Notes under the pieces: generated by a model | The model's input: only the letters and a program-made list of their open reading frames with translations | The model's database searches: none | Told to the model about the DNA's origin: nothing | Shown: in pieces, positions 44,962 through 53,882 of the stretch | How positions within the stretch are numbered: position 1 is the stretch's first letter | Layout: each line of letters opens with the position of its first letter | DNA from: JADFNB01 sp036397455 | GTDB lineage: Bacteria; Gemmatimonadota; Gemmatimonadetes; Gemmatimonadales; GWC2-71-9 | Reading direction: 5' to 3' | NCBI GenBank assembly: GCA_036397455.1 | Contig: DASWIX010000004.1 | Location: forward strand, 19,581 to 83,580 | DNA length: 64,000 bases | Position numbers and translations under genes: made by a program

Positions 44962-46158
44962 ATGTTCGGCACGTTGGTTCATCGATCGAGCGTGGTGCTG
45001 TGCGCCTGCGCGGAACTCTCCTACCTCTCCGCGTGTGCCGGCCCTTCGGATGCCACCGTCGTGCGGCGCACCGACTCAGCGGGCGTGGAAATCGTTCTTT
45101 CAAGCGCCACCGATCGGACGCTCGATTGGCGGTTCCATCGCCTGTTCGCATTGGGCGGATCCGACGACGGCCCGGAGTCGTTCTACCGGCTATCGGCCGG
45201 GCTCATTGGAGCGGACCGTCGCGGAAATCTCTTTGTGCTGGATCCCCCGAACGCGCGAATCGTCGTGTTCGATCCAGATGGACAGTTCGTCCGTTCGATG
45301 GGTGGGAGCGGCGGCGGACCGGGCGAGTTCCGCGCGCCTGGATCGATCTCGGTCGCGGGAGACGGGAGCGTTGCCGTATTCGACTACGGAAAAGGCAGCC
45401 TGGTTCGGTTCGATACCAACGGCGAAGTACTCGATGAACAACCGTTCCCGTTATTCCCCACACCCTGGCAACAGCGCCATTTCAGCCAGTCGCACGATAC
45501 CACCCTGGTTTCCACAAGCACCGCTCCTTGGGAACCGGGCAACCTCATTCAACGACTGCGGCGAATCGTGGATGCCGACACCTCGACGCTTGCGGAGCTT
45601 CTGCTCCCACCGGTCGAGCCGCTAACGTTCCGAGAATGTCCCGGCGTCAGCCTGCCGCAACTGCCCATCTTTGCCCCCGAACTCGCCTGGACCGCGCAAC
45701 ACGGGATCGTGGCGTTCGGCTCGTCGCTGGAGTATTCCGTTTCCATCGCCGAGGCGGGCACCCTCAGCCGCATCGTCCGACGACAGATCGACCCCGCGCC
45801 CGCGTCACGCGATCTGGCGATGTCGCAGGTTGGAGAAGGGTTCACGTTGACCGTTCGAGAGAGCTCGTGTCATGCCGATCCGGATGACGTGGTCGACGAC
45901 AGGGGGTACGGCAAGACAATCCCACTGATCGGTGCGATGCTCCTGGGCCCATCCGGCGAACTCTGGATTCGGCGCTTCACGCTGGAAAGTGGCCCAACCG
46001 CCCCCCTAGACGTGTTCGACACGCGTGGGGAATATGTCGGTACGCTTGGACAAGCACCGCTCTCACCGGTGATTCTGTTGCCAGGCGGGCGCGCGGGTGC
46101 GGTCGACACGGACGAAGTCGGTGTGCAACGACTGGTGGTATTCTCGATTCAGCAGTGA
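44962..46158 (+). CDS. Six-bladed beta-propeller lipoprotein
   Basis: 398 aa from the ATG at 44962, 9 bp after GGAG, with a lipoprotein signal (lipobox LSAC near residue 22). Blade motifs are clear: AGLIGADRRGNLFVLDPPNA, GGSGGGPGEFRAPGSISVAG and DGSVAVFDYGKGSLVRFDTN. The frame is open back to a GTG at 44734 that also has a good GGAG. That longer version would place a hydrophobic segment and the lipobox internally, so the shorter form is preferred. The extra 5' part may be a small separate gene fused by chance. Confidence 0.8.
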   Translation: MFGTLVHRSSVVLCACAELSYLSACAGPSDATVVRRTDSAGVEIVLSSATDRTLDWRFHRLFALGGSDDGPESFYRLSAGLIGADRRGNLFVLDPPNARIVVFDPDGQFVRSMGGSGGGPGEFRAPGSISVAGDGSVAVFDYGKGSLVRFDTNGEVLDEQPFPLFPTPWQQRHFSQSHDTTLVSTSTAPWEPGNLIQRLRRIVDADTSTLAELLLPPVEPLTFRECPGVSLPQLPIFAPELAWTAQHGIVAFGSSLEYSVSIAEAGTLSRIVRRQIDPAPASRDLAMSQVGEGFTLTVRESSCHADPDDVVDDRGYGKTIPLIGAMLLGPSGELWIRRFTLESGPTAPLDVFDTRGEYVGTLGQAPLSPVILLPGGRAGAVDTDEVGVQRLVVFSIQQ

Positions 46159-46421
46159 AGCCCGGGAGGCGAGCCGGTACCTGATCGAGGACGAGTCGCT
46201 CGGGAACAGCGTCTGGACGGGGTGATGGTGTGACGCACGGCAAACCCACGGCGGCGACGGCAGGATGGGTCCGTCGGCCCAGGGATCATTCGGCGTCTGG
46301 CGCTGACTCGAGGACTCGGACAAATTCCCATCGTTACCAGGTCGCACCGCCCGCGCATCCTGGATCCGCCAGCGCGCGATCGTGGCGCGGCCGCACCGGA
46401 CATCGTTCCCCGGCAACCACC

Positions 46422-46736
46422 ATGACGCGACTCGCGGACGACATCGACTATCAGCCAGACGCCATCGTGAGCAAGGTGCTCGCGAAATCGAAGGGCGGGA
46501 ACGTGACGCTGTTCGCATTCGCGGCCGGACAGGAATTGAGCGAACACACGAGCCCGTTCGAGGCGCTGATCCTCGGCGTGGAGGGGACCGGCGAGATCGG
46601 CATTGGCGGCGCGCATCACCGGCTGACCGGCGGTGATCTCCTCCGGCTGCCGCCGAGCGTTCCGCACCGGGTGAAGGCCGTCGAGCCGTTCAAGATGCTG
46701 CTCATCCTGTTGAAGGACGGCAACGCCGCGCGCTGA
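46422..46736 (+). CDS. Small cupin-domain protein
   Basis: 104 aa single-domain cupin. The beta-barrel motifs are QELSEHTSPFEALILGVEG (metal-binding histidine and glutamate) and LTGGDLLRLPPSVPHRVKAV (G-x5-P-x4-H). A metal site is likely. These stand-alone cupins have varied or unknown roles. The ATG at 46422 was chosen because homology starts there; the frame is open to 46230 without conservation. The 263 bp before it, after the propeller gene, shows no other gene. Confidence 0.82.
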   Translation: MTRLADDIDYQPDAIVSKVLAKSKGGNVTLFAFAAGQELSEHTSPFEALILGVEGTGEIGIGGAHHRLTGGDLLRLPPSVPHRVKAVEPFKMLLILLKDGNAAR

Positions 46737-46769
46737 GCGCGCGGCATTGCGTGCAGCCTCGGCACCGCC

Positions 46770-47909
46770 ATGCCTAACAACGACCTCGTCGATCGTCTCG
46801 CATCGCTCACCCTGTTCGAATCCGTGCCTCGCCCGCAACTCGAGTGGGTGACGGCACGTGGCGCCATCCCGACTACGCCGCGGGATCAATCCTGCGCGGG
46901 GCGCAAGAGTCGATCGAGGAGATGTTCGACCGTGGTCGAAGACGACGCTGAGGCCTTCGTGCTCCACCGCGACCACTTCACGGATATGGTGCGCGATTGC
47001 CCCGGCCTGACCGCAGCGTTCGTGCACCATATGCTCGATCGGGCGCGCGACTATCGAACGGTTCAGCTCCAGGACGACCGATCGCAGGCGCTCGGCCGGC
47101 TGGCTTCGGGACTGGCACACGAGTTGAACAACGCCGCATCGGCGGCGACGCGCAACGCACAGTCCCTCTCCCGGTTACTCGACGAGGCGCACGATGCGTC
47201 GCGGGCTCTTGCCGCGGCACGGTTGAGCGACCGCCAACTCGACGCCGTCGACGCGGTATTCACGATGTGCACGCGTCCCCCCCAGCCGAGAGCGGCGCTC
47301 GAGGCGGCCGATCGCGAGGACGACATCGCCGAGTGGCTCGGGCGGCACGACATCGATCCGATAGTCGCGGAACCGCTCGCCGCGTGCGAGGTGAGCCTCG
47401 CTGTTCTGGAGCAACTTGCCGGCGCCGTTCCCGCGGAGGCACTCGCCGTCGCCCTGCGATGGGCGGCGAGCACCACCGCGGCGCGCGAGGTCGCAGCCCA
47501 GATCGTGTCGGCGACCGGCCGCGTCCACGACCTGGTCGGAGCGGTCAAGGGATTCACGTTCATGGACCGCGAGGGCGTGCCGGAAGAGATCGACGTGGCG
47601 CGGGGCCTCGTCGATACGATCGCCGTGCTGGAGAGCAAGGTGCGCGCGCGCTCGGTCGACGTGCGGGTGGCGGACGACGGCCCGGGCATCCCCGACGAGA
47701 CTCGCGCCCGAATCTTCGAGCCGTTTTTCACCACCAAGCCGGTCGGACAGGGAACCGGGCTCGGACTCGACATCGTTCGACGGCTCGTTCACCGACACCT
47801 GGGGAACGTGGATGTCGTATCTCAACCGGGCCGGACCGTGCTTCGCGTGCGACTGCCCGTGACAGGAGGGACGCTGAAGCGGAACGCATTGCCGGAGGAC
47901 GCACACTGA
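46770..47909 (+). pseudogene. Broken cNMP-domain histidine kinase
   Basis: Remains of a sensor kinase with an N-terminal cyclic-nucleotide-binding domain. The frame stays open for 379 codons, but it is damaged. Residues 1-31 match the start of the cNMP domain. The next stretch, DYAAGSILRGAQESIEEMF, is in the +1 frame (46870-46926), then most of the barrel is gone. The H-box is intact (LAHELNN, H117). Downstream, VLESKVRARSV jumps straight to DVRVADDGPGIP, losing the N-box and its neighbourhood, so ATP binding is crippled. The GTGLGLDIVRR G-box remains. It is almost surely inactive. Confidence 0.7.
47894..47908 (+). promoter_or_regulatory. Shine-Dalgarno and CTG start
   Basis: GGAGG at 47894-47898, 7 bp, then CTG at 47906-47908, which overlaps the TGA of the kinase remnant. 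This is the spacing of a strong start site and there is no other start codon in frame nearby. Confidence 0.6.
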
Positions 47910-48334
47910 TCCGCCAATACCAGCCGGAGGATCGGGATGCAGTGCTGGCCGCGTGGTACGAAAGCGCCAGGGTCGCGCATCCGTTTTGGCCGGCCGAGCG
48001 GTTTGGAGTCGAGCGGAAGAGCATCGCGGAGCGATTCCTCCCACTTGCGGAGACACATGTCTTCGAGCGGGCGGGCACGGTCGTCGGGTTCATCTCACTG
48101 CTGGACAACGAGGTCGGGGGCCTGTTCGTCGACCCGCGGTATCACGGGCAGGGAATCGGCCGAGCGCTGATGGACCTGGCGCGCACGACTCGCACGCCGC
48201 TCGAGCTGGACGTGTACGCGGACAATGCCATCGGGCGCGCGTTCTACGACGCGTATGGGTTCGGCGTCGTCGGGCAACGGCTCGAAGAATCCACCGGGCT
48301 GCGCATACTCCGCATGCGCCTGCCGCCTGGATAG
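47906..48334 (+). CDS. GNAT acetyltransferase, CTG start
   Basis: GCN5-related N-acetyltransferase, 142 aa. Motif A is VDPRYHGQGIGRALMDLAR, with LELDVYADNAIGRAFYDAYG after it, typical of the PhnO/YjaB-like group. The family begins with an IRxYxPEDRDAVLxxW pattern, and here IRQYQPEDRDAVLAAW is preceded directly by CTG at 47906. No ATG, GTG or TTG is available, while GGAGG is 7 bp away. So translation most likely starts at CTG, coupled to the preceding frame by a CTGA overlap. The acceptor substrate is unknown. Confidence 0.83.
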   Translation: MIRQYQPEDRDAVLAAWYESARVAHPFWPAERFGVERKSIAERFLPLAETHVFERAGTVVGFISLLDNEVGGLFVDPRYHGQGIGRALMDLARTTRTPLELDVYADNAIGRAFYDAYGFGVVGQRLEESTGLRILRMRLPPG

Positions 48335-48349
48335 ATTCACGGCACGGCC

Positions 48350-48943
48350 ATGACCATCCTGTCCGCCACTCTGCTGCTGCTCCTCGTGCTCGATCCGTTC
48401 GGGAATATCCCGTTTTTCCTGGGAGCCCTGAACGGCGTCGCACCCGAGCGCCACCGCATCGTGATCGTGCGGGAGCTGCTCATCGCGTTGGTGGCGCTCG
48501 TGGTGTTCCTGTTCGCCGGGCCGCTGTTGTTGGACCTCGTGCAGATCTCCGAATCGTCCCTGACGGTCGCCGGCGGCGTGGTCCTGTTTCTCATCGCGTT
48601 GCGCATGGTATTTCCCCCGCCGCGCGGCTCCACCGAGCCGACGTTCGAGGGCGAGCCGTTCATCGTGCCGCTCGCCATCCCATTCGTCGCCGGGCCGTCG
48701 GCGTTGGCCGTACTGCTGCTCATCACGACCCAGGAACCGGATCGCCGGCGCGAGTGGTTGCTGGCGGTCGTGCTGGCCTGGCTGATCTGTGCCACCGTGC
48801 TGTACCTGTCGGGCGGTCTGCGTCGCTTGCTTGGAGACCGGGGACTCGTCGCACTGGAACGGTTGATGGGGATGGTGCTCGTGGCTGCCGCCGTGCAGAT
48901 GGTCATGACCGGTGTGACGAAGTTCGCGGAGGGGCTGTCTTGA
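48350..48943 (+). CDS. MarC-family membrane protein
   Basis: UPF0056/MarC integral membrane protein, 197 aa, six predicted transmembrane helices. Conserved motifs are LVLDPFGNIPFFLGAL at the N-terminus and AIPFVAGPSALAVLLLI in the middle. The name comes from the mar locus, but a role in multiple antibiotic resistance has been disproved and the function is unknown. It follows the acetyltransferase by 15 bp. Confidence 0.9.
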   Translation: MTILSATLLLLLVLDPFGNIPFFLGALNGVAPERHRIVIVRELLIALVALVVFLFAGPLLLDLVQISESSLTVAGGVVLFLIALRMVFPPPRGSTEPTFEGEPFIVPLAIPFVAGPSALAVLLLITTQEPDRRREWLLAVVLAWLICATVLYLSGGLRRLLGDRGLVALERLMGMVLVAAAVQMVMTGVTKFAEGLS

Positions 48944-49132
48944 AGGGCGCGAACGGGACTTTGCGAAACGGCTGCTCACGCGCGCCCGTGCGGACAGCCC
49001 ATAGCACCATCACGGAGCACCCATGAACACGATCGAGTTGGATGACAGGTTGAACGCACCCCTCATCGCGCGGAAATGCGAAGAAGCGGTTCGGGGAGTC
49101 CGGTGTGGAGTTGGAAGGAACTCGCTCACGGC

Positions 49133-49906
49133 GTGAACAAGATCGATTTCGGTAGACACAGCGACGACTACGCGGCCCACCGCCCGGGACCGCCCGCGTC
49201 GTGCTATCGACGGCTCGACGCGATCATGTCCATCGACGGAACCCGCGCGCTCGATCTCGCCACCGGCCCGGGAACGCTCGCCCTGGAGTTGGCCGCACGC
49301 GGCAGCTCCGTCCTCGGCATCGACATCGCGGCCGGACAGGTCGCTGCGGCACAACGCATGGCGCGGGAGCGCGGCCTGGAAGAGAAAGCGCGCTTCACGG
49401 TCGCCCGGGCGGAGCGGACCGGCGCGGGTGCGGACGCGTTCGATCTGGTGACCGCCGGCCAATGCTGGCACTGGTTCGAGCGTCCCGCGGTCATCGCGGA
49501 GGTGCGCCGCGTGCTTCGGCCCGGCGGGATCCTGGCCATCGTGCACTACTCGTATCTGGCGGAGCATTCTCCGGTTGCGGGCGACACCGAGGCCCTGGTG
49601 CTGGAGTTCAATCCGGCCTGGACGATGGCCGGATCGACGGGCGTGCTTCCCGCGGAGATCGACGAGGTGCGGCGCGGCGGGCTCGGGTCGATCGAGGCGT
49701 TCTGTTACGACCACGAGGAGGAGTTCTCGCACGCGCGCTGGCGCGGCAGAATGCGCACCTGCAACGGCGTGGGCTCGGGCGGCCTCGCACCCGCCGACGT
49801 GCGGCGGTTCGACGAGGCGTTGAGTCGCCTGCTGGCACGCAAGTACCCCGATCCCATGAAGGTCCCGCACCGCGTATGGTGTGTCGTCGGACGGAAGCCG
49901 TCGTGA
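49133..49906 (+). CDS. Class I SAM-dependent methyltransferase
   Basis: 257 aa from GTG 49133. Homology begins at VNKIDFGRHSDDYAAHRPG, the usual entry of this group. Motif I is ALDLATGPGTLALELA near residue 39-54, the acidic end of beta-2 is GIDIAAGQ, and later motifs are DLVTAGQCWHWF and LRPGGILAIVHY. The substrate is unknown. ATG 49076 is an alternative start giving 276 aa. Nothing upstream ties it to a pathway. Confidence 0.85.
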   Translation: MNKIDFGRHSDDYAAHRPGPPASCYRRLDAIMSIDGTRALDLATGPGTLALELAARGSSVLGIDIAAGQVAAAQRMARERGLEEKARFTVARAERTGAGADAFDLVTAGQCWHWFERPAVIAEVRRVLRPGGILAIVHYSYLAEHSPVAGDTEALVLEFNPAWTMAGSTGVLPAEIDEVRRGGLGSIEAFCYDHEEEFSHARWRGRMRTCNGVGSGGLAPADVRRFDEALSRLLARKYPDPMKVPHRVWCVVGRKPS

Positions 49907-50059
49907 GGTCGCGCGCGGGTGGGCGGAGACGCGTGGCAGGTGGCCATCTCGAAGTGCCGCACGAGCTGCCGGCACATATCGTGTGAGGTCGGGTATGCCT
50001 CCTCGCGCAGGGTTTCAAACGGCACTTGCACACACACCAACCGGGCAACGTGAGCGGAC

Positions 50060-50548
50060 GTGTTCGACTATCAACCGATTCTGGAAGGCGAGCTCGTCAA
50101 ACTGAGGCCGCTGCGGCCCGAAGATTACGATGATCTGTTCGCCGTAGCCGCCGACCCGCTCATCTGGGAGCAACATCCTGTACGAGACCGCCATGAAGAA
50201 GCGCGATTCAGAGAGTTGTTCAACGAGTCCTTGGCATCGGGAGGTGCATTGGTTGCTGTCGATGTCAGCGCTCAAGCGATCATCGGATCCTCAAGGTTCC
50301 ACGGATATGACGAGAAACTGAGCGTGGCGGAAATCGGCTGGACCTTCTTGGCGCGGTCCCACTGGGGCGGCCGCTACAACGGAGAGATGAAGCGCCTGAT
50401 GGTGCAGCACGCGTTCCGATTCGTCCAATCTGTCATCTTCCTGGTGGGTATCGAGAACATTCGCTCGCAACGTGCAGTGGAAAAGATCGGTGCTGTTCGT
50501 GCGGGCAGACGGCCTGATGCGGGCGGCAGAGATAGTTTTGTGAGCTGA
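50060..50548 (+). CDS. GNAT acetyltransferase, RimJ/RimL-like
   Basis: 162 aa from GTG 50060. The N-terminal LRPLRPEDYDDLFAVAADP and EIGWTFLARSHWGGRYNGEM segments are typical of the RimJ/RimL-like group, followed by IENIRSQRAVEKIGAV near the end. Relatives usually run a few residues past GRDSFV with a Tyr-Arg-Ile type end; here the frame stops right after FVS, so the C-terminus is slightly short. It may be intact or at an early stage of decay. Confidence 0.82.
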   Translation: MFDYQPILEGELVKLRPLRPEDYDDLFAVAADPLIWEQHPVRDRHEEARFRELFNESLASGGALVAVDVSAQAIIGSSRFHGYDEKLSVAEIGWTFLARSHWGGRYNGEMKRLMVQHAFRFVQSVIFLVGIENIRSQRAVEKIGAVRAGRRPDAGGRDSFVS

Positions 50549-50586
50549 GCGCAGGGACGTTGGGCAGCCACGCCGAAGGAGGCGAT

Positions 50587-51555
50587 ATGCAAATCGCTCG
50601 GTTGCGGGTCGTGGGCGCACTCGCCATCACCACTGCCGCCTGCCTTGCCGGGGCGCAACAGGATGATCTGCGGTGGACGATGCTGTTGCCCCCGGGCCGT
50701 GGGGCCTTTGAGGATGCGTGGCAACCCGACCGTTGGCCGATGGGCGCGCACCCGATTGCGCGACCAGACGGCTCGCTGCTCATGGTAGGTATTACCACGG
50801 TGTGGCAATCACCTGACGGGCTGGGTTGGGAAATCGCAAGCCACCTTCCCGGCCCGGCGCGACCAGGCGCTAGCTCGATCCTGCATGCGGACCGGGTCTG
50901 GCACCTCGGCGGCCAGCGCGGCGAGGAGTACACCGCCGACGTCTGGTCGTCCGCGGACGGACGCAACTGGCAACGGCATGACGATGCTCCGTGGGCAGGC
51001 CGCCGGGGCGCGGCGCTCGTCTCGTTTCGTGGATGGCTGTGGCTCTTCGGCGGGGAAAACGCAGCGCAACTCCGTGACATATGGAGAACGCGCGACGGCA
51101 CGGCGTGGGAGCGCGTAACCGCCGAGGCGCCCTGGCCGCCTGAATCCCAACCGGTACCGGTGGCGTTGCGCGACTCACTCTGGCTCGTTGGAGGAAGCTC
51201 GTGGCGTGCGCAACGAGCGGACCTCTGGGTACTGGGTGACCGTGGACGGTGGGTGCGCGTGTTGGAGGCCGCGGCCTGGGGGCCCCGCGTTTACGCGGGC
51301 GCCGTGGCCTTCCGCGACCACCTGTGGATTGTTGGCGGGGTCCGGCCCAACGGAACGCGCCTCAATGATGTTTGGCGTTCCGTTGACGGGCGCGTGTGGC
51401 GGCAAGCGACCGCGGCTGCACCCTGGACACGCCGGGCCGGTAACCGTTCGGTGGTATATCGTGGCGCGCTGTGGCTCTTCGGTGGCAAAGGCAAGGAAGA
51501 GGACGGAGAGAGCGGATACGCAAGCGATGTCTGGCGGATGGACTCTGTGCGGTGA
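50587..51555 (+). CDS. Secreted kelch-like beta-propeller
   Basis: 322 aa with an N-terminal signal peptide and a possible lipobox (TAAC near residue 19). Repeated motifs of the kelch type follow: RVWHLGGQRGEEYTADVWSS, WLWLFGGENAAQLRDIWRTR, HLWIVGGVRPNGTRLNDVWR and ALWLFGGKGKEE with YASDVWRM at the end. That suggests a five- or six-bladed propeller. GGAGG precedes the ATG at 50587, so the earlier in-frame ATG (50560) is unlikely. Function unknown. Confidence 0.82.
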   Translation: MQIARLRVVGALAITTAACLAGAQQDDLRWTMLLPPGRGAFEDAWQPDRWPMGAHPIARPDGSLLMVGITTVWQSPDGLGWEIASHLPGPARPGASSILHADRVWHLGGQRGEEYTADVWSSADGRNWQRHDDAPWAGRRGAALVSFRGWLWLFGGENAAQLRDIWRTRDGTAWERVTAEAPWPPESQPVPVALRDSLWLVGGSSWRAQRADLWVLGDRGRWVRVLEAAAWGPRVYAGAVAFRDHLWIVGGVRPNGTRLNDVWRSVDGRVWRQATAAAPWTRRAGNRSVVYRGALWLFGGKGKEEDGESGYASDVWRMDSVR

Positions 51556-51762
51556 TCCGGACGTGCTGCCCAACAAGCGAGGCATCGCATGCGCCCGGAA
51601 AGCATAGTGGGCCTGACCATACCGAGTTGCACCCAACGAAGGCGCGCCATGTCAATTCCGCTCCCGGCGCGGGCGGGAATCCGTCTCTCGTTCACAGTGG
51701 TGAATCACGAGCGTGCCACGATTCCAACGGAGTTGACAGACCAACCCTCGGCGCACAGAATC

Positions 51763-52209
51763 ATGCTCATGCCGATACTTCACGACCCGGTCGTGCGCCG
51801 CCGAATCGAATCGCGCATCGAGGCGCTCCGCCCGGATGCGCCGCGCCAATGGGGGAGGATGACCTCGGACCAGATGCTGTGGCACGTGAACCAGTTCCTC
51901 ACCTTCGCGCTTGGTGAAGGGACGTTCGAGCCGCAGAAGAGTCCCATGCCGCTTCCCATTCTCCGGTTTGCCCTCCTCTACCTACCCTGGCCAAAGGGCG
52001 CGCCGACGCATCGGTCCGCCGTCGCGAACGCCGAATACGATTTCGAGGCGGAGCGCGCGCGCTGCAAGGCGTTGATCGACCGGTTCGTGAGCCGGCCGAT
52101 CGACGGGCCGTGGCCGGTCGATCCGGTCTTCGGGAAGGTGACCGGGAAGTTCACGAGCAAGCTTCAGGCAAAACACCTCGACCATCACTTTCGCCAGTTC
52201 GGCGGCTGA
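51763..52209 (+). CDS. DinB-like (DUF1569) protein
   Basis: 148 aa from ATG 51763 (51769 also possible). A four-helix DinB fold is suggested by RQWGRMTSDQMLWHVNQFLT, the HLDHHFRQFG end and spacing of the three histidines that bind metal in this superfamily. Enzymes of the superfamily use small thiols, but many are uncharacterised. The frame is open to 51589 with a non-conserved N-part. It stands alone. Confidence 0.72.
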   Translation: MLMPILHDPVVRRRIESRIEALRPDAPRQWGRMTSDQMLWHVNQFLTFALGEGTFEPQKSPMPLPILRFALLYLPWPKGAPTHRSAVANAEYDFEAERARCKALIDRFVSRPIDGPWPVDPVFGKVTGKFTSKLQAKHLDHHFRQFGG

Positions 52210-52574
52210 GACGCGACAGCGGGCGACCTGAATCTCGCTGGCACAAGGGATGTCGTAGTCGAATTCCGCGAGGCGCCCTCCACCGTCAACGGCGCCGGTG
52301 GGTCCGGTCGACGATTCACGCCTGCGGCGATGGCGCGCGCGCTGCGGCCGCGATCGGACTCGCGCGCCGAACGGCGAGGGCCGACGCGTGTCTCACGCCC
52401 GGAGCCGGCGACCTTGGTCGGGAGCCGGGCATCATCGTCACGCGGTTACCCGCGTCAGGAGAGATGAGCATGGATCACCACTCGTGAGCAACCGTTCGGA
52501 TGTTCGAGGCCGGCGGCGACTAGGCGATCATCGACGTGACTTACGAAGCAGTCCTCGCGAACAGCCGGCGTCGC
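52210..52574. other. Gene-free stretch
   Basis: No gene is supported on either strand. One hairpin, ACGCGG-TTAC-CCGCGT (52440-52455), is a possible distant relative of the TGAA/TTCA hairpins. Its loop differs. Confidence 0.4.
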
Positions 52575-53084
52575 TCATTCCAAGTCCCGGAGTTCGCCCT
52601 GCAGCCGGGCGAGGTTGCCAGGGGTGACCGGGGGACTCACGGCACCGCCGTGTCCCTGCGACGGGACCGTGGCCGCATGCACGCCCCGGGTTCGCAACCA
52701 CCACAGCACGGCGATTCCGCCGGCCCCGAGCACGATGGCGGGGAGCATTCACAGCACCAGACCCAGTCCCGCGGCGCGCGGTGCGCCCCGCATGCCTTCC
52801 CCGAACGCGGCAACCAGCGACTCCACGATCGAATCCGGCTCCTCACCGGCGTCGAGGCGCCCCCGCACCGAGACCCGGAGCGTCTCGGCGTAGGCGCTCG
52901 GACAGTTGGCGAGCGTGAGCCCCGGACAGAACGGGCTCATGAGGGTCCCGAGCAGCTTGTTGGCCTCGGTCACGTCGCTGCTCGGCGGCGCGGCTCGTAG
53001 CGTCGAGTCGGTGGGCTCCGCGCCCGGCACTTGCGCGGAGACGGAAGCGGCGGCCAACACGGTCGACAGCAGCGTCGCGATCAT
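52575..53084 (-). pseudogene. CcmH-like gene with internal TGA
   Basis: Relative of the cytochrome c maturation thiol reductase CcmH. From ATG 53084 it encodes a signal peptide (MIATLLSTVLAAASVSAQ) and a CcmH-like domain with SPFCPGLTLANCPS and LRVSVRGRLDAGE ... IVESLVAAFGE. At 52749-52751 an in-frame TGA appears where the family has Trp (GLVL-stop-MLPAIVLGAGG). The same frame then encodes the transmembrane helix (VLGAGGIAVLWW) and the usual end (ARLQGELRDLE), closing at 52575. A TGG-to-TGA change is the simplest explanation. No other ccm genes are present. Confidence 0.7.
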
Positions 53085-53170
53085 GGTTCTCTCCGACGGA
53101 ACCGAGCGACGGTATGCGAGCCAGCGATGCCAGCGGGGCGATTCATGTATTCGTGTCATCTACCGATACC

Positions 53171-53395
53171 TCAGTGGAAGAACAACTGGAACTGCGCGCT
53201 GACCGACCAGTTCGTCCGCGGGCCTCGCATTGCGCGGCCGTCGAGCATCACCGGCGTGCAGGATCTCACGCTGGGCCTGCCAGTGCGGGCTCGTCACCCG
53301 GCTCTCGACGCCCCAATAGGTATCGCTGCCGGCGAACGGTACGCCACCACCTAAGATAGGGACCAGGGCAGGCCGGATCCCACCCCCCCCCCGGA
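53171..53395 (-). pseudogene. Outer-membrane beta-barrel C-terminal fragment
   Basis: The minus strand ends with NWSVSAQFQLFFH-stop (53171-53212), an alternating aromatic end typical of outer-membrane barrels. Just upstream, WGVESRVTSPHWQAQREI continues the same protein in a shifted frame, so at least one frameshift lies near 53240. Further upstream GGGIRPALVPILGGG runs into a C10 run (53383-53392) and then the repeat array. The 5' part of the gene is missing. Confidence 0.5.
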
Positions 53396-53406
53396 TCTTC
53401 GCGCCG

Positions 53407-53612
53407 AGCGCCGGTCGGCGACACGCGGATGATTGGTCGAGGAAGGTGGCCCGGCGTCCCCCGTAGCCGTTCCGCGGTTGAAACCGCGGCTGGGCGCGCT
53501 TCGCGCGACGGGCGCTGAAGCGCCATGCGAAGTCGACGTCCTTCAGGACGTGCCGCCGGCGGAGCCGGCGCCGAGCGCCGGGTTGACCCGGCGAATCGCG
53601 GGACAGCGGGTG
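53407..53612. repeat. 206-bp hairpin unit, copy 1
   Basis: Six hairpins in a row: 53472-53489 (7-bp stem, loop TGAA), 53495-53507 (CGCGC, loop TTC), 53511-53524 (GGCGC, loop TGAA), 53536-53551 (ACGTCC, loop TTCA), 53555-53569 (GCCGGC, loop GGA) and 53576-53593 (CGCCGGG, loop TTGA), then AATCGCGGGACAGCGGG. The first 65 bp of the unit are not obviously structured. No reading frame is conserved between copies beyond what the DNA identity forces. Confidence 0.9.
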
Positions 53613-53676
53613 TTGGTCGGAAGGTCTTGTCGCTGATGATCGGTGGCACGGGTTCGTTGGTCGGAGCGTCGCGCCG
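53613..53676. repeat. 64-bp spacer repeat, copy 1
   Basis: Begins TTGGTCGGAAGGTCTTGTCG and recurs almost unchanged after copy 3 (54089-54146), but is absent between copies 2 and 3. So the array period is 270 bp then 206 bp. Confidence 0.85.
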
Positions 53677-53882
53677 ATCGCCGGTCGACGACACGCGGAT
53701 GATTGGTCGAGGAAGGTGGCCTGGCGTCCCCCGTAGTTGTTCCGCGGTTGAAACCGCGGCTGGGCGCGCTTCGCGCGACGGGCGCTGAAGCGCCACGCCA
53801 AGTCGACGTCCTTCAGGACGTGCCGCCGGCGAAGCCGGCGCCGAGCGCCGGGTTGACCCGGCGAATCGCGGGACAGCGGGTG
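53677..53882. repeat. 206-bp hairpin unit, copy 2
   Basis: Same length and hairpin order as copy 1, with scattered substitutions. In the fifth hairpin the loop is GAA instead of GGA. All visible stems keep perfect pairing. It joins copy 3 directly. Confidence 0.9.

Noticed and set aside
52749..52751. Selenocysteine at the CcmH-like TGA
   Set aside because: The position corresponds to a conserved Trp next to a membrane helix, no SECIS-like hairpin is evident right after it, and no selenocysteine genes are in the window.
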